Assembly: GCA_030544215.1 (NCBI GenBank)
Contig: JARZZO010000003.1
Span: 32,678,379 to 32,742,378 of the forward strand
DNA from: Zantedeschia hybrid cultivar
Taxonomy: Eukaryota; Streptophyta; Magnoliopsida; Alismatales; Araceae
Length of the DNA: 64,000 nt
Direction: 5' to 3'
Shown: piece after piece, positions 25,301 to 38,704 of the stretch
Layout of the letters: every line of letters begins with the position of its first letter
Position numbering within the stretch: position 1 is the first letter of the stretch
Position numbers and translations under genes: made by a program
The notes under the pieces: model-generated
Seen by the model: only the letters and a program-made list of their open reading frames with translations
Database searches by the model: none
Told to the model about the DNA's origin: nothing

Positions 25301-25531
25301 GGGTAACACTTGTTGCACCGTGCCGTATACGGGCAGTCATACAATCTGTATGGCTGTAAGAGTAACAAATTTTTGTATTATTTTTATTATTTTAAATTAT
25401 TTTAGGTCGATCCGATCTCGTCTGACACTTCTTCTTGTATGAACCGATCTCAGATTGAGTGATTTAAAAAAGGCTGAAAAATAAAAAATCGAATCCAATT
25501 TTGTGCACTTGGTGCATCAAGTGTTATTACG
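25301..25531. mobile_element. Short foldback MITE of the TAACACTTG family
   Basis: The left end TAACACTTGTTGCACC and the complement of the right end TAACACTTGATGCACC are inverted. Poly-T and ATTTTTTATT stretches lie inside, with the GGTCGATCCGATCTC phrase and its rough complement. No matching target duplication was seen. Confidence 0.55.
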
Positions 25532-25679
25532 TGTTCAGGTCTAACATACCATAATTTATAACTGCTATCTGACCTTCAGATTTGACGGCCAAGAATAAAC
25601 TAACCTTTCTAGAAGCTTGTATTTAAGTTTAATTAGAGCTCCAGATTTCAAGAGTACCTTGACGATGAGGTATAATATG

Positions 25680-26000
25680 CTTCACCCAAGAAGACGTAGT
25701 GCGTTCCTTGCAATTCTAAAGAAATTGACAACTAAAGGTGCTTTATTGGGACTCCAAAGTTGGCATATATCATAAAATCAACAAAGAATAATATCTTACA
25801 GATGAGTCCCCTGGATTTTTCCACCATTAGAAAAGCTAGCACTGAGTCAATATCAAAAGATTACTTAAAGTTCCACTAATTATTATATATTATACGCCCA
25901 CGATCTTTGCTTCTTCCAAGAGCAAGCAAAATCCGAATGTGTAGGATAGTATCTTTCATAACCTAGTGCAAAGTCTAGTCTATTATATCTTAAAGGGAAT
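25680..26000. repeat. Dispersed repeat, copy 2 (paired with 16380-16770)
   Basis: It has the same phrase order as copy 1: GTGCGTTCCTTGCAATTCTA, GCATATATCATAAAATCAAC, AATATCTTACAGATGAGTCC, TTCCACCATTAGAAAAGCTA. It is non-coding and diverged. Confidence 0.55.
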
Positions 26001-26227
26001 AATTCCGCGGGGTTTAAAACCAAGATGGCATTTTATCTCTACATATAACAACATTGATTGGCAACTGCTTTGCTGCAGTTACAAAAAAAAAGGAAACTGC
26101 TTTGGGTACTCTAGAGGAAGTTCCTTCTGAAAGAAATTAAGCACTTGTTGAAGATTATATTGAAATATTTGAAAGATCAAAAAATATTGCAAGGTGAGTT
26201 TGTTCCTCATTGAGAACATGTTTTTTT

Positions 26228-26705
26228 AAGAGTACTGCTGCTTGTTGCATCACTGTCAAGATAAATAGGCTGACGTGGGCTGAGCCCTCTAATGCCTTCC
26301 GTCACATGGAGAGTCCACATAGATGTTGTCATCTCATTAAACACCTGCCGACATTATCTATGCTGATTATATGGGGGCATCAGATTAAAATAGCAAATAA
26401 AAAATTACTCGCTAGACTATTTTTTGATAGCATGGACTCTGCTCTCCAGAGCTTGATCAGGTTCTCAAGAGTCTCAAAGTACTCTCGAGAGTTTGATGAT
26501 GCTCTCAAAACAACAGTCTGATGGGTAAAAATTTTTATCTTTTGAATTTGACACCCTCATATATGTTGACGTATAGATAACATCAGTGGGTATTAGAGGG
26601 GAAGACAACTTCCATGTGAATTTTCTAAGTGGCAAATGGACATTGGGGAACTCAATCTATGTCAGTCCATTTGCACCAGTAATAGTAATAGTACAACAAG
26701 TATTA
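26228..26705. mobile_element. Foldback MITE of the GAGTAATACTTG family
   Basis: The right end CAACAAGTATTACTC (about 26691-26705) matches the ends of the elements at 17595 and 18545. The left end reads AGAGTACTGCTGCTTGTTGC. The inner arms pair GACATTATCTATGCTGATTA with the complement of the right-hand 'TTGACGTATAGATAACATC'. The centre has CTCTCGAGAG-type words, as in 19708-20178. The open frame inside it is not a gene. Confidence 0.55.
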
Positions 26706-27121
26706 CTCTCTTATTAGACCGTCTAACTCAGACTGGTAAGGAGTGCGTAAAAACCATGCATCTACAGACACATAATATTCCTACACATTGCAGTTGTTGG
26801 ACATAAATAAAGAAGGCTAACACTCTATTTGAGAGTGAATTTAGAAATGAGATTTTCTGGATCTTTGTATATCCACACTCAGGAGAGGATGAGATAAATT
26901 TGATACCTATCTTTTCACGAAACATGACTTATTTATTCTCTTTCTCGTGTGAGTGAGAGCATGCAAACATACATAGAAAGAGGTCAAAAAAAACTTATTT
27001 CATGAATTTACACTATGTAGGCAGGTTTACAGAGAGGCAACATGGAACTACAACAAAATGGAGTAGAAAAGGGAAACAGAGTGGGATATGGGCCTGGATC
27101 TTATACAATGCTAGAATATAT

Positions 27122-27418
27122 TGGCCGTGTTTGGCGCAGCTTCTATCTGGAAGCACTTTTTCATTTTCATTTAGTTATTTTTTATGGAAGCAATTGAATG
27201 TTGGAAGTCACTTATGTGATATTTTCCTTGTATTTTGACTTCCAACCAAAAACTATAGAGGGGAGCTTTCAAGATTGGAAAAAAAAGTAAAATTGTTATG
27301 AAAGAGTTGACTTTTGTAACAAATTAAAATTAATTATAACCTCTCTTTCTCAACTCATTCTATGTAAGAAATGGAAGCCAAAAGTAACTTTCAAATAAAA
27401 GTTTTGCCAAGCACGCCC
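27122..27418. mobile_element. Tourist-like MITE
   Basis: The left end GGCCGTGTTTGGCGCAGC and the complement of the right end, GGGCGTGCTTGGCAAAAC, are inverted. The phrase GGAAGCAC / TGGAAGCC recurs in both arms. It is about 297 bp and non-coding. Confidence 0.6.
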
Positions 27419-27969
27419 ATAATGACAGTGAGTAGAGAGGTGCATGTCTATACAAGTAGATAGCATTTCAATACTAACAAAGCTAAAAACGTCTTTGCTA
27501 TTTATGGGTTGCCATCTCAAAAAGGGAAGTGCAAGAATAACCCTTTTTCTTTACCCTGAGTCGCGTATATCAAGTGTGGAAATTGCCAAAATAGGTCTCG
27601 CATTTCATGGTTGCTCGGCTCGAAGGATAATTTGAAGGGCCAAATGGAGGAACATATGACTTCTAATTTTTTTTGGAAACACTATCCTAGCAAAACCTCC
27701 CTCTGATCAGATAAATCAAGATCGTAAAATAAATGTTTTGTGGCCTCAGATCAAAAGGGCCCACAGGTCACGAGGCAACATGTAAAGGCTCATTAACGGT
27801 TCGTGCTGTTTGATCAAAGAGTGAATGATAAAGATGCCTTCAAATTTTTATAAAATAATAAGATATATATACTAAGCACCACTAGGGACGTTGTAATTTA
27901 CCTCTCATTGCAACACCCCCCAGACATTGCAACAAGTATTACTCAAAAAGTCAGATTTTAGAGCACAGG

Positions 27970-28740
27970 TGAATTCATGGTGGGTCAAGAGTAGCCAAGG
28001 ACACAGCCTCAAGGACACATGATAGGTTCTTCTAGAAGGTTTAACACATTAAAGGTTTTTCTAGAATGTTTTAACACCTTTTAAGGTTGAAGAGAGAAAA
28101 TCTCGTTCAGCCAAGATGGCTCGTGGGTCAGCCCAGTTACTGGAAGAAGGTCTAATTTCCTTCCATAGAGGTCTCATTCAGATAGAGATAGCCACATAGA
28201 TCAGAGATCCGAATCCGTTCACGGACCAGACGTTTAGGCCAACCCGTGTAGCCTAAGACCCCTGCCTTAGGTAGGACTCAACCTTTATCCGGATATCCCT
28301 ATGCTTCCCAGAAGGGGACGGGCCTAAGTTGAAAACTCGCTCAGTTAAGGATCCTGTCCTATGAGGAAGTACTCTCTACTCCCAATCGCATTGGGTCAAA
28401 TCCGAGAATCCGTTCTAGACTTGGCTCCTCCAAAGTAATTTCCTTCCAAATTGAGAACGCTTAAGATATCTCTTAGATCTTGTTTCTTTAGTTGGGACTC
28501 TCCTATTCCACTATATAAAGACCCCGAGTCTAATAAGTAAAGGTACACTTTCAACGGCCTAAGTTATCTGGTTTTTCCTGCGCATCCCCGGTCTTCTGAC
28601 TTAGGCATCAGAAAGGGTTCCCCATGACCGCTGCCGGGGGCCCTCTGACGATGTTCTATTTTGCAAGGACCACCCGACGTTGTCCCTTTGATTGAAGACA
28701 TAAGGTTTTGATTGTAATGGACGAGATTTCGCCCATCAAA
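27970..28740 (+). mobile_element. LTR-like fragment (gypsy-type U3-R)
   Basis: A TATATAAAG box occurs near 28523. It is followed by the phrases TTCTGACTTAGGCATC, CCGCTGCCGGGGG and TTTTGCAAGGACCACC, which resemble the R-U5 part of plant gypsy LTRs. No exact ends, primer-binding site or coding region were found. Confidence 0.45.
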
Positions 28741-30092
28741 AGTTCTTCTAGAAATTTTGTCCTTTATATAAAAAGAATCCTAGGAGTCGTCTCATATTAA
28801 AAAATTCACATTTATTGTATTCATTTCAAGTAATAAATAAGGCTATTGATGTATTAGATATTGACTTTGTTCGATGGCCATATGTGTGCAAACATGGCAT
28901 GATTGCCGTCAAGGTCATGTTGAAGTCCACAAAGGGAAATAACACTCAACAAATGCGATGCATTCCCCTCGCTAGGGCTAGCAATGAACTGAGCGGCTTG
29001 AGCTTTGCTCAATTCATTTGAAAAATCTGAGAGAGTGAGTTTGCTTGAGTTCGGATTCTATGCTTATTTGTGCACATCGTTTTGACTTGATCATGTGATT
29101 TAGGATTTTATGCTTATTTGTGCACATCGTTTGACTTGATCATGTGATTGTGTAGATTCGTTTGATTTGATCATACTGTCCTAGAGGATAACCATGTGAC
29201 ATATTTGCGCATTAACTAAATATATGAGATCCTAGACTAATCATGTATATGCTAATTTGATCATGATGTGACATGATACCAAATTTGAACATGTTAAGGA
29301 TATGGTTCACCATACCATAATATGAGTAGCATGACATGCTTCTTATGATCTTTTGCTTATGTTATATATAGAATTTGATCCGATTATTATATATGGTTAT
29401 TACATAATTTGATTTTACTATATGATAAGTCATGTGTTGAGATTTGATATCTACTATGTCTTTTGGACTAATAAAGCCTACTAACCATTTCAAGAAAGTT
29501 AGGTGGGGAGTTGATATAAGGAGAAATAACTACATGCCAGGAATGAGTCTGATAACGTGTTGTTCTATCTATTAGTAGTTTTGATTTTCTATTAGTAGAT
29601 TGATGTAGTAAGAATGTATATATATATATATATGGTATCCAAATCCAATGTGAGCCAATTCACACTAGATCATGTGTTTTGGGCATTACATCCAACAACT
29701 TGAGGAGCTTGCCAAACTCGTTTAGACCCCAAGAAGTAGGACCTTACCATTGAATCCTCATGCTTAGACTCTCCCTTGAAACCAAGGCCATGTTGCTAAG
29801 GTTCTATACGTAATTGGTTACAACCATTTCATTATCCGTTAATTGTTCTAATTAATTAGGTGGAGCTAGCTAAGTAAAAACATAAGCCTGCATGGTCCAA
29901 GACATCCTTAGTGTCAGGATAGCCTAACTCGGAGGTTAGTCATTACAGTCAAATAGTTTTGATATACTTCGAAGACCGATAGGCAAACGTTGGTATCCTT
30001 TGAGTCATAGCCAGCTTCTAACCCAAATTGCATGGTCACTACAGGAGGTGAGGAAATGAGGTGCACCATGGGAGAGACCCTAAAAGAAAGGA

Positions 30093-30178
30093 GATCCTCT
30101 CAATACGTGTTTGGACCGGAGTCCAATAGTACTGAGAGGCCCTGCTAGACTCCAGTCTAAGCATGTATTGAGAGGATC
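30093..30178. mobile_element. 86-bp miniature hairpin element
   Basis: GATCCTCTCAATACGTGTTT at the left and its near-perfect complement at the right (ending AGAGGATC at 30178) make arms of about 33 bp. The element is present in block A and absent at the same place in block B (near 55661). A half-copy with the same left end occurs at 31361-31405. Confidence 0.75.
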
Positions 30179-30689
30179 TCTTCTCTCGAAAGAAAGGATC
30201 GAAACAAGGGGAAGAATAGGTGATGACTTAGAACTAAACTTGTCCTGGCCTTTCACTTATGCGAGTAGCAGAACTAGGGATTTAGTCAGCACCAATACAT
30301 AATATAACTGTCATGGTAGACACACGACCATTAGATTGAAGGGTCCGATCATTTCATGGTTCACATCTACCAACACATATCAAACCATGTAGACATAAAG
30401 ATATTTTAGAAGTCCATGCATTTATTGTGACTGCTCTTGGATCTAGATTCCATCCTAGCATCAACCCAAGAGTAGGGAGAGTGGTGGCAAGTGATGTGGC
30501 CCAAAATCACAATTGGACCTCCTTGTTAATCTAAATGCCTCTCTAGTTAAAAATGAGATATTCTGAAATTCATATTCTCATTGGTCCATATATGCATGAA
30601 GAGATAACTAGATCAACTTTTCACAGGTGAATATTATTGCACCTGATAGACATTTAATGTGTGTGCAGATTTGTGGGGATGAAGTATAC

Positions 30690-30915
30690 TATTTAGGGAT
30701 GATATATACTATATAGCACCCCTAACTTCCCTATCCCCATGTAGTATATGTTGAGCTCATATCATCCCTACGGAGTGTATATCATCTATATATAATATAT
30801 ATCATCTTTATATAGTATATATCATCCTTACATAAGAATGACATCTATTGCACGAGGATGATAGATAGCATTTATCATCCTTACATAGTATATGTCATCC
30901 CTACGTAATATATCC
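30690..30915. repeat. Degenerate ~20-bp minisatellite (CATC-TATATAGTATAT)
   Basis: Units such as ATCATCTTTATATAGTATAT repeat about ten times with variation. The matching stretch of block B (56175-56430) has the same array, so it predates the duplication. Confidence 0.65.
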
Positions 30916-31350
30916 TACAAATTTACACGCACATTAAATCTGTCAGACGGAAGAATATCTACATATGAAAACTTGATTTAACTATCTCCTCATCTATTCA
31001 TAGACTCATGAAAATGTGTGCCATTGCAAAATGACTCAAAACTATTGCAATACTCTCGTTACAACAAACATTACTTGTCAAGAATTAGTAATTGGGGACC
31101 CATATTGTCGGCCTATTGGAATGTTGTTAGCCTCTCATCTCAAGGGCCAACATGGCTTAGCTCAGTGAGGTCAGCTCAAATTGGGCCTTTTAAGGACACG
31201 TGCCAAGTTCTTGTGGAAGGGTCTATTCTTTGTAGAAAAGGAATCATAAAAATGGTCTTGTATCAAGAAATCTCAATTTCTTGCATGCAGACCACGTAAT
31301 AAATAAGGTTGTCAACTTTTTTTTTTTTTTTTCCCGACAGCTTAAATATT

Positions 31351-32640
31351 CTTTATAGAGATCCTCTCAATACACGTTTGGACCGGAGTTCAAGAGTACG
31401 ATTGAATCTCTTTCCTTTAGGAAATCTTGGACTATATGATAGCTTAATTATTATTTGGAAATTCACGTAAAATCTTTAAAGTCTTAATATTGGCCTAAAA
31501 AGTTTAAAAGTTTCCGCACTAATCTTAGAACTTAAGAATATCTAGTCAATGTATTTCAAACTCTAGTCCGGCAATGTCACCTCCCTCACATGCATACAAA
31601 TGCATTCAACAAATGTAGGTCATTGCTTCTGAGGAACAACTCTAGCATAAAGGAGAAATTGATGGAGTTCTTCCTTGGAAAGGCGTCGTTAGCATTGGCT
31701 TGTGAGCTGATGGGGTGGGTCCAATCCTACAAAAATACACAATAATCATGTACCATTAAACTTTATAAATTAAAATTTCAAAAATAAAGTTTTCCAAACC
31801 CATAAGTGGGGGCAAACAAAAAACAGTTTCAAAATGCATCCATATTCTTTTATAATAATGAGGTATTTGCTCATCCAACTGCTTTATTTTAGCTCATTAT
31901 TTGTTTGAAATTAATCCATTAAGCCCATTAGAAGTGGCCCCATTAAGTCAGTCCATTTGTTATGCATGGGTTTACAGGCTACTATCTTATTTCATCATAA
32001 TTCCCTATAACAAATTCCATTTGGGGTGTGGAAAGAGAGTTGAATCTACAATTGTGCAAAAAAATCATTTTTCTAATTATTTAAGGGTCTAATTTATAAG
32101 TCTTTGGATAAATAAGCGTTTGATAGAAAACTACTCAACTGCCCTAGTTTGTATCATATTCATATAGGGAAATCTTAATTTTGGCGACTTATTGAGATTA
32201 GAGGAGGCTTTAGGAGTTTGGTTATTGATAAAGTGTTAAATTGATCATTTAAAGGCATACGCATCATACTCACGTTTTTATCTGTAAAATAGCATGAAAT
32301 GATAGATAATTGCGTACCAAGTCCAACGGTACCAATTTCGTCAAATTCTGACTTAAAAACATCGTCAATTCATGTGATTAATAGAGTATAGCGCATTTGT
32401 GGTTTTTCGACAACACCGAGATGAAATAAATAAATATAATGATTTTTTTTTATAATATGCTAATTTATATTTATTCTATGTGAACAGGACATGCCGATGA
32501 TGCAGTGCAGTTGGTGGAGTTTCTGGAAATTTGGGGGAGGTCTAGTGTTCGAATATCAATAAATTCGACTTCATTTTGTTCAAAAGATTAAAGCAGGGGT
32601 AAAAATGTCATTTGCTGCCCTAATGTTGCCCTAATTCTTG
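31351..32640. other. Gene-free stretch
   Basis: It contains the half-copy of the miniature hairpin element (31361-31405) and the first copy of a ~65-bp direct repeat (32160-32225). No gene or RNA is recognised. Confidence 0.45.
32160..32225. repeat. 65-bp direct repeat, left copy
   Basis: GAAATCTTAATTTTGGCGAC followed by TTATTGAGATTAGAGG and the GGCTTTAGGAGTTTGG end is repeated at 34250-34315 with a few differences. TTTTGGCGAC resembles the start of a gypsy primer-binding site. Confidence 0.7.
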
Positions 32641-34245
32641 TCAAAAGAACGCAAGAAGGGCCAGCCGCCTTCCTTTCTCTCACTTTTTTTTTTTTTTTAA
32701 AAACCATCCTTCCCTTTTCTTTAAAAGCATCCTCACGAACCCAAGACCCTCCTATTCTCTTTGTTTCCTTCTCTCCTTAGCCGCATATTCCTTCTCTCTC
32801 TCCGGTTTCCCAAGTTCGACCTCTCCCAGCCACACTCTCCTTCCCCCTCTCGGTTTCCTAGCACCCTTCCTCCCTCCTCTGTTGTCTTCCTCCCTCTCTC
32901 TCCGGTTTCCCTTCCTCCCTCTCAGCCGCGCTATTTCTCCTTCTTCCTCTCCGTTTCCCAGGTCTCTCTCATCTCAGTCGCACCCTTCGCCCTCTCTCCT
33001 TGCCATCTCCTTCTCTCTCCCACGCCTCTCTCTCTCGGTCTCTCTTTCTCTCTCTCTGTTCTCCCCTCCTCCGGTTCTCTCTCTCGCCGTCTCCCTCGCC
33101 TCTCTCTCTTCCTCCCTCTCAGCCTCTCCCAGTCCTCTCTCTATTCTCTCCTCCTCCGTCTCTCTCTATCTCCTCTCTTGCACGTTGCCACAGGGGGAGG
33201 GCCACACCCGCGCTCCCACCGTGCCTGAGCACCTGCGCGCGGGAGCCGCTCCAGCACGCCCTCCACGCGGCAACACTTGAAGCACCTCCCCAACGTCCCG
33301 CCTACCACGCCCCTGCCAGCAGCAACCGCACCGTCCATGCATGGAGCCCGCACCGTCCACGCGCCTGCATGCATGCATGCCTCCACGCCCTCCACACGGC
33401 AACACTTGAAGCACCCTGTCGCACCAGCTGCCGCACCAGCCGCTGCACCAGCCGTTGCACCAGCCGTTGCACCTAAAGTTCTCCCTATCGGCGTACCAGC
33501 AACCGCCCCCACAGTAACAGCTCCACAGGCCGCACCACGCGCCGCACCTGCACGTAGCCAGCAACTGCACCTCCAGCGCTACCACGGGCCACCTGCGCTC
33601 ACCTGCAAGCCAGCCGGTCTACTGTGCCGCCCCCTTTGCTGATTGGTCCATTGCGCCGGCGCCCTCACTGGCTTCCACGACTCCTACGCGGACCAGTGCA
33701 CCTCCGCCTGCCGCCAGTCCACTGCCGCTGCTTTGCTTCCTCACTTCCACTAGTACAGTATTGGTTTATTTGTTTAGAATTAGTTATTTAGTATTTGATG
33801 TTTAGTTATTTTATTTAAGGATATTAAGCCGTAGATTTTGTAATTTGATTCATGATTTTTAGATGATTAATGATTTACACAGTTAAATAATGGTGTTTTT
33901 GTTATATTTTTTTTAGTTGTGCTTATTCTCCATATGTGATTGTGTTTAATTTCTAAAAAAAAAAAAAAGAGATTCGTTTAGTTTACGTAATTACATTTTT
34001 TAGGTAACGTTAGTTAATTGAGTTTTAGTTTAAATAAGTAATTAATTAATTAGTTCACTCAAATTCTCACTTGTTTTTAGATTATTAAGAATTACAAGAT
34101 TTTCAAAATTAAGAGTTTAATTCCCTGTGGATCGACTCGGACTCACCATTGCTATTATAAAATTAGTTTACATGAGCCGATTAAAATATGATTGTTAGCT
34201 TGGGATTTTAACGACACACTCTAAAGCTATCAATTATCAAACTCA
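32640..34245 (+). mobile_element. LTR-like segment with long pyrimidine tract
   Basis: About 32660-33180 is almost pure C/T (TCTCTCTC words), then GC-rich sequence with CACCAGC repeats (33420-33480), then AT-rich sequence. The phrase TTTAATTCCCTGTGGATCGA (about 34109) and an end reading ..TTATCA just before a TTTTGGCGAC primer-site-like word (34273-34282) are typical of plant Ty3/gypsy LTRs. Proline/serine- and alanine-rich open frames here are by-products of the repeats. The borders are not established. Confidence 0.4.
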
Positions 34246-34249
34246 TATA

Positions 34250-34315
34250 AAGAAATCTTAATTTTGGCGACTTATTGATATTAGAGGAGGCTTTAGGAGT
34301 TTGGCTAGGATTAAG
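34250..34315. repeat. 65-bp direct repeat, right copy
   Basis: This matches 32160-32225. It lies immediately after the LTR-like segment, where a primer-binding site would be expected. Confidence 0.7.
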
Positions 34316-34539
34316 TATGAGAATTATATTGTTTGGGAATTCATCCACAAATTTGTTTTAATCAACAAATTTGTTTGTGTGTATGTGTGAGAGAGAGAGA
34401 GATCCACACTTTGAGAGCAAATTCAAGAGGGCAAGTTTGCCGTTGGAAGGGAGATCCTTATTGATAGGAAGATTCATCCTAAGGGAACCCAAGGACATAG
34501 TTATAGGCCAGAGGATAAGGTGGAAGATAGAATTAAGTA

Positions 34540-35744
<1,205 letters not shown>

Positions 35745-35749
35745 TTTAT

Positions 35750-35997
35750 GGATTTTTATTTTTTAATCCCTATAATCTTTCAATATTCCTTATTAGTCCT
35801 TATAATCTTAATATTTTCTTAAAACTCCCCACAATCTATGAATAATCCTTAAAAAGTCCCTTCAGAGGCTTTTTAGGGAAGGTTAGGGGCTTTTTATGGA
35901 TGTTTTGAACAATTATAGAGGTTAATAAAGAATTAAAAGATTGCATGAACTCATAAGGAATATTGGTAGATTATAGGGACTAAAAAATAAAAATTCC
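35750..35997. mobile_element. Foldback MITE with TTTAT target duplication
   Basis: GGATTTTTATTTTTTAATCC at the left and the complement of the right end (GGAATTTTTATTTTTTAGTC) begin long arms that continue as CCCTATAATCT..CAATATTCCTTAT on both sides. TTTAT flanks the element at 35745-35749 and 35998-36002. It is 248 bp and non-coding. Confidence 0.8.
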
Positions 35998-36094
35998 TTT
36001 ATTCTATATGTTTATAATTTGATTCATTAAACTTTGATATGTTAAAATACGAAGTTTAACTATGCTACCCAATTTATACAAGTGTGAGCATATA

Positions 36095-36355
36095 CTGTTT
36101 ATGTCCAAGAGGATAACCATCTGATAAATTTACGCATTGACTAAATATGTGTGGTCCTAGACTATAAAGTATGATCACCCGTATGCTAATTTGATCATGA
36201 TATGATATGATACCAAATTTAAACAAGTTAAGAATATGCTTCGATCAATATACTATGATATAAGTAGCATGACAATCTTTTTATGACGTTTCGCTTATGT
36301 TATATATATAATTTGATCCAATCCTACATCATATATGGTTATTGTATAATTTGAT
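36095..36355. repeat. Block B, first part
   Basis: This matches block A from about 29170 to 29413. It ends with TTGAT, the left target duplication of the retrotransposon inserted at 36356. Confidence 0.75.
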
Positions 36356-37691
36356 TGTAGGTGCTTAGAATGACAGTGTGATTAACATGAAAAATCCTAT
36401 GTTGTTTAGTGCAAAAATAACCTATTAAAAACAGTAACTACGTGAAGTGATCGCCATAAACTTTTAACTAAAAAGCTCCAAAAGAGGGTATTGATCGCCT
36501 ACCTGTTTGAATGCGGAAGATTCTGAGCTCTTGGTTCCCCTCCTTCAGCCGGCTGAAGAAAGAGAGCCCTTTCTTGTTCTTTGTTCTTGCTGTTAAGGTT
36601 GAAGTTGAGGTTGAAGATTTGAGGATCGTCCAGAAATCCTTTGATTTGTGCTTGATTTACTCCCCTTTTGATTCTCCTTGCTCCGTGCAGCAGGATAGAA
36701 AGAGAAATAAAGAAATGATAAGAACTTAAGCAAAAACAGCATATATTCTAATCATGGTTTTGAACATGCAACTAAACATAGGACTTACTTGTAGGGATGG
36801 CTTTTGAAACCCCTTTATCAGATAGGTTTTTGAAAAGAATGATGTTGTGGTGTATGTTGCATGAAGTGAATGATGAAGAATGATTTAGAACTAATGAATG
36901 CAAAAATGAAAACGCAGAAATGAAACACTTATGCCCAATGGTTGAATTCTGAATGGATGAAGATTTTGAAAGGACGCCGACTTCTAGAAATGGCAGTGCT
37001 TCGGCGTTCCGACGTCGTTGCTTCGATCTTCAACTCGCTATCACTTCGATCAATAATGCTCAACCTCTTTTTTTTTTTTTAACTCATTGAAGTGTAAGGT
37101 ATTGATAGACTTCTCCTGCGTCCGTGATTAACATAGAAAAATCTAGGATTTATCCATCTTAACCGACAGATAAATACAAATTAATTCATCTTTATCTGTA
37201 ATTATCTAAAACACGTCCACATTTGCTGACGCCTTTCAGATTAATTAAGATAAGGATAAATATCCGGGAAAACTTATCTTTATCTTTATCAGCTAAAACG
37301 CGTCTACATGTGTAGACGTCTTTTACACTAATTAAGATAAGGATAAACATCCGGAAGAGAAGTTAAAATAGCTTGGGAAACCTAAAACGCGTCAACACTC
37401 ACAGACGCCTTTTAGCTAATTAATCAATTGATTAAAATTCAAATTTCAACGTTAAAACAGGAATAAACTCTAAATCGCGTCCACTCATGTCGACGTCTTT
37501 TAGAATTTCGCATATTTTAACAAAAATTTGAGCTAAAATCAATTCAATTGATTAACTTAAACATATCTGTTAAACCCGACACTTAAAAAGATCAATAAAA
37601 ATTAATCAATGATTAAATATCAGACCATTCTGAGGCATTATTATATGATATGAAATTTACTCAAAATGATGTCAAAATTAGCGTGTCTACA
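36356..37691 (-). repeat. 3' LTR of the Tat-type element (left in the window)
   Basis: It starts TGTAGGTGCTTAGAATG in window orientation and ends GCGTGTCTACA. It is aligned base for base with 49476-50811 without gaps. It contains four GCGTC-N10-GACGC dyads (37213-37496). A short open frame at 36511-36729 occurs in both LTRs but has no recognisable similarity and is not called a gene. Confidence 0.93.
37213..37496. repeat. Four GCGTC-N10-GACGC dyads in the 3' LTR
   Basis: Half-sites: 37213-37217/37228-37232, 37300-37304/37315-37319, 37389-37393/37404-37408 and 37477-37481/37492-37496. Each has AAA(A) before and TTT(T/C) after, so the dyad is longer than the core. The spacer is 10 nt in all and differs in sequence. 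Confidence 0.85.
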
Positions 37692-37706
37692 GCTGCCTCA
37701 CCTTGG
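37692..37706 (-). other. Polypurine tract
   Basis: On the minus strand CCAAGGTGAGGCAGC directly precedes the 3' LTR start TGTAGACACGC. It is purine-rich and in the right place to prime plus-strand DNA synthesis. Confidence 0.6.
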
Positions 37707-38648
37707 CATCGTCTTTGCAAGGGAGTGAAATGGAATGGAATGTACTGAAAAGGTGATGCAAAGGTGTGATGAGACACGCTCTTAACATCACATGATTGTA
37801 ATTTTTCTCAAAATTATCAATGAAGATAGCTCAAGGAGATCAAAGGAATCAATCATGTCTGGATGAGGTAGACAAGGAAATAAAAAAAGTCGATCAACCT
37901 CCTCTGAGTAGGAAGTACCCCAGGTCGTAGACACTGTAGGTTTCATCATGGGGAGCGTTTGCCAGCCAATGTGGACGTGCTGCAGCCATGATGGATCTTA
38001 AAAGAAAACAAGAAATATTGGATAAAGAATCCAATCAAGGATAGAATTCCAAGGATATCTTCAAGCGAACCTCAAAGATAATCAAGATACTCAATTCAGA
38101 ATGGAATATTTCATATCATGCTTGAAATTATTTGATTAATGGTCTGAAACTTAATCAATAATTAATCCTTACCACTATGATTTCAAAGTCCTATATGATG
38201 CATGCTGGGCTAAAAGAAAAATATAAAGTCAAATAAAATATAAATTAATCAAGGATAATATTGTTAAATTGTCATTAATGAGTCAAGACACCAATTCTTG
38301 TAATCCAGTGCTAAGCCGAAGCTCGTTTTTCCACGCACCGTTTCACAAAAGTGGAACCATCGTCCTCACTAATTAACAATCCAACGGCCTATCCGTGCGA
38401 TTAAGAATCTTCTGGAATTATCACTGTTTTTGTTAAAGGGGAACTCAAATTCCAGTTTCATCAAAACCACAAGGTCCTTGATTTACTCTAATAAATACTT
38501 ATCATATAGTAATGCAAATGATTTACATGGAATAGTACAAGGATAGAAATAACCGTCTTTTTAGCCACGGTTAGGACTTCTTAAATTCCCGCAATAGGAT
38601 CTTCTTGATATCTCCAGCTTTACTCAGGTTTTCTTGAATTTCCAAAAC

Positions 38649-38704
38649 GCGTCGTGTCGCAAAGACGCCATTTAACATTGAAACGCGGCGGTTCTCCTCG
38701 ACGC
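38649..38704. repeat. Two GCGTC-N10-GACGC dyads in the 3' untranslated region
   Basis: Half-sites: 38649-38653/38664-38668 and 38685-38689/38700-38704 (the left half of the second is GCGGC). Both spacers are 10 nt. Confidence 0.8.

Larger units (their letters stand above)
29170..31350. repeat. Block A: uninterrupted copy of a 2.2-kb duplicated segment
   Basis: The same phrases in the same order occur in block B (36095-36355, 50812-51300 and 55218-56813), for example GAGGATAACCATGTGAC, TGATAAGTCATGTGTTG, CTTGAGGAGCTTGCC, GGTGCACCATGGGAGAGA and TTGTAGAAAAGG. Block A has a single TTGAT (29409-29413) where the big retrotransposon sits in block B, so it is the empty-site version. It contains no gene. 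It could be a local duplication or two copies of a dispersed repeat. Confidence 0.8.

Noticed and set aside
32761..33642. Overlapping Ser/Pro/Leu- and Ala-rich frames of 120-158 codons
   Set aside because: They arise from a pyrimidine tract and CACCAGC repeats on several frames at once, with no domain and no start context; they lie in an LTR-like segment.
36511..36729. 72-codon frame present in both LTRs (also 49631-49849)
   Set aside because: Conserved only because the LTRs are nearly identical; antisense to the element and without any known domain.
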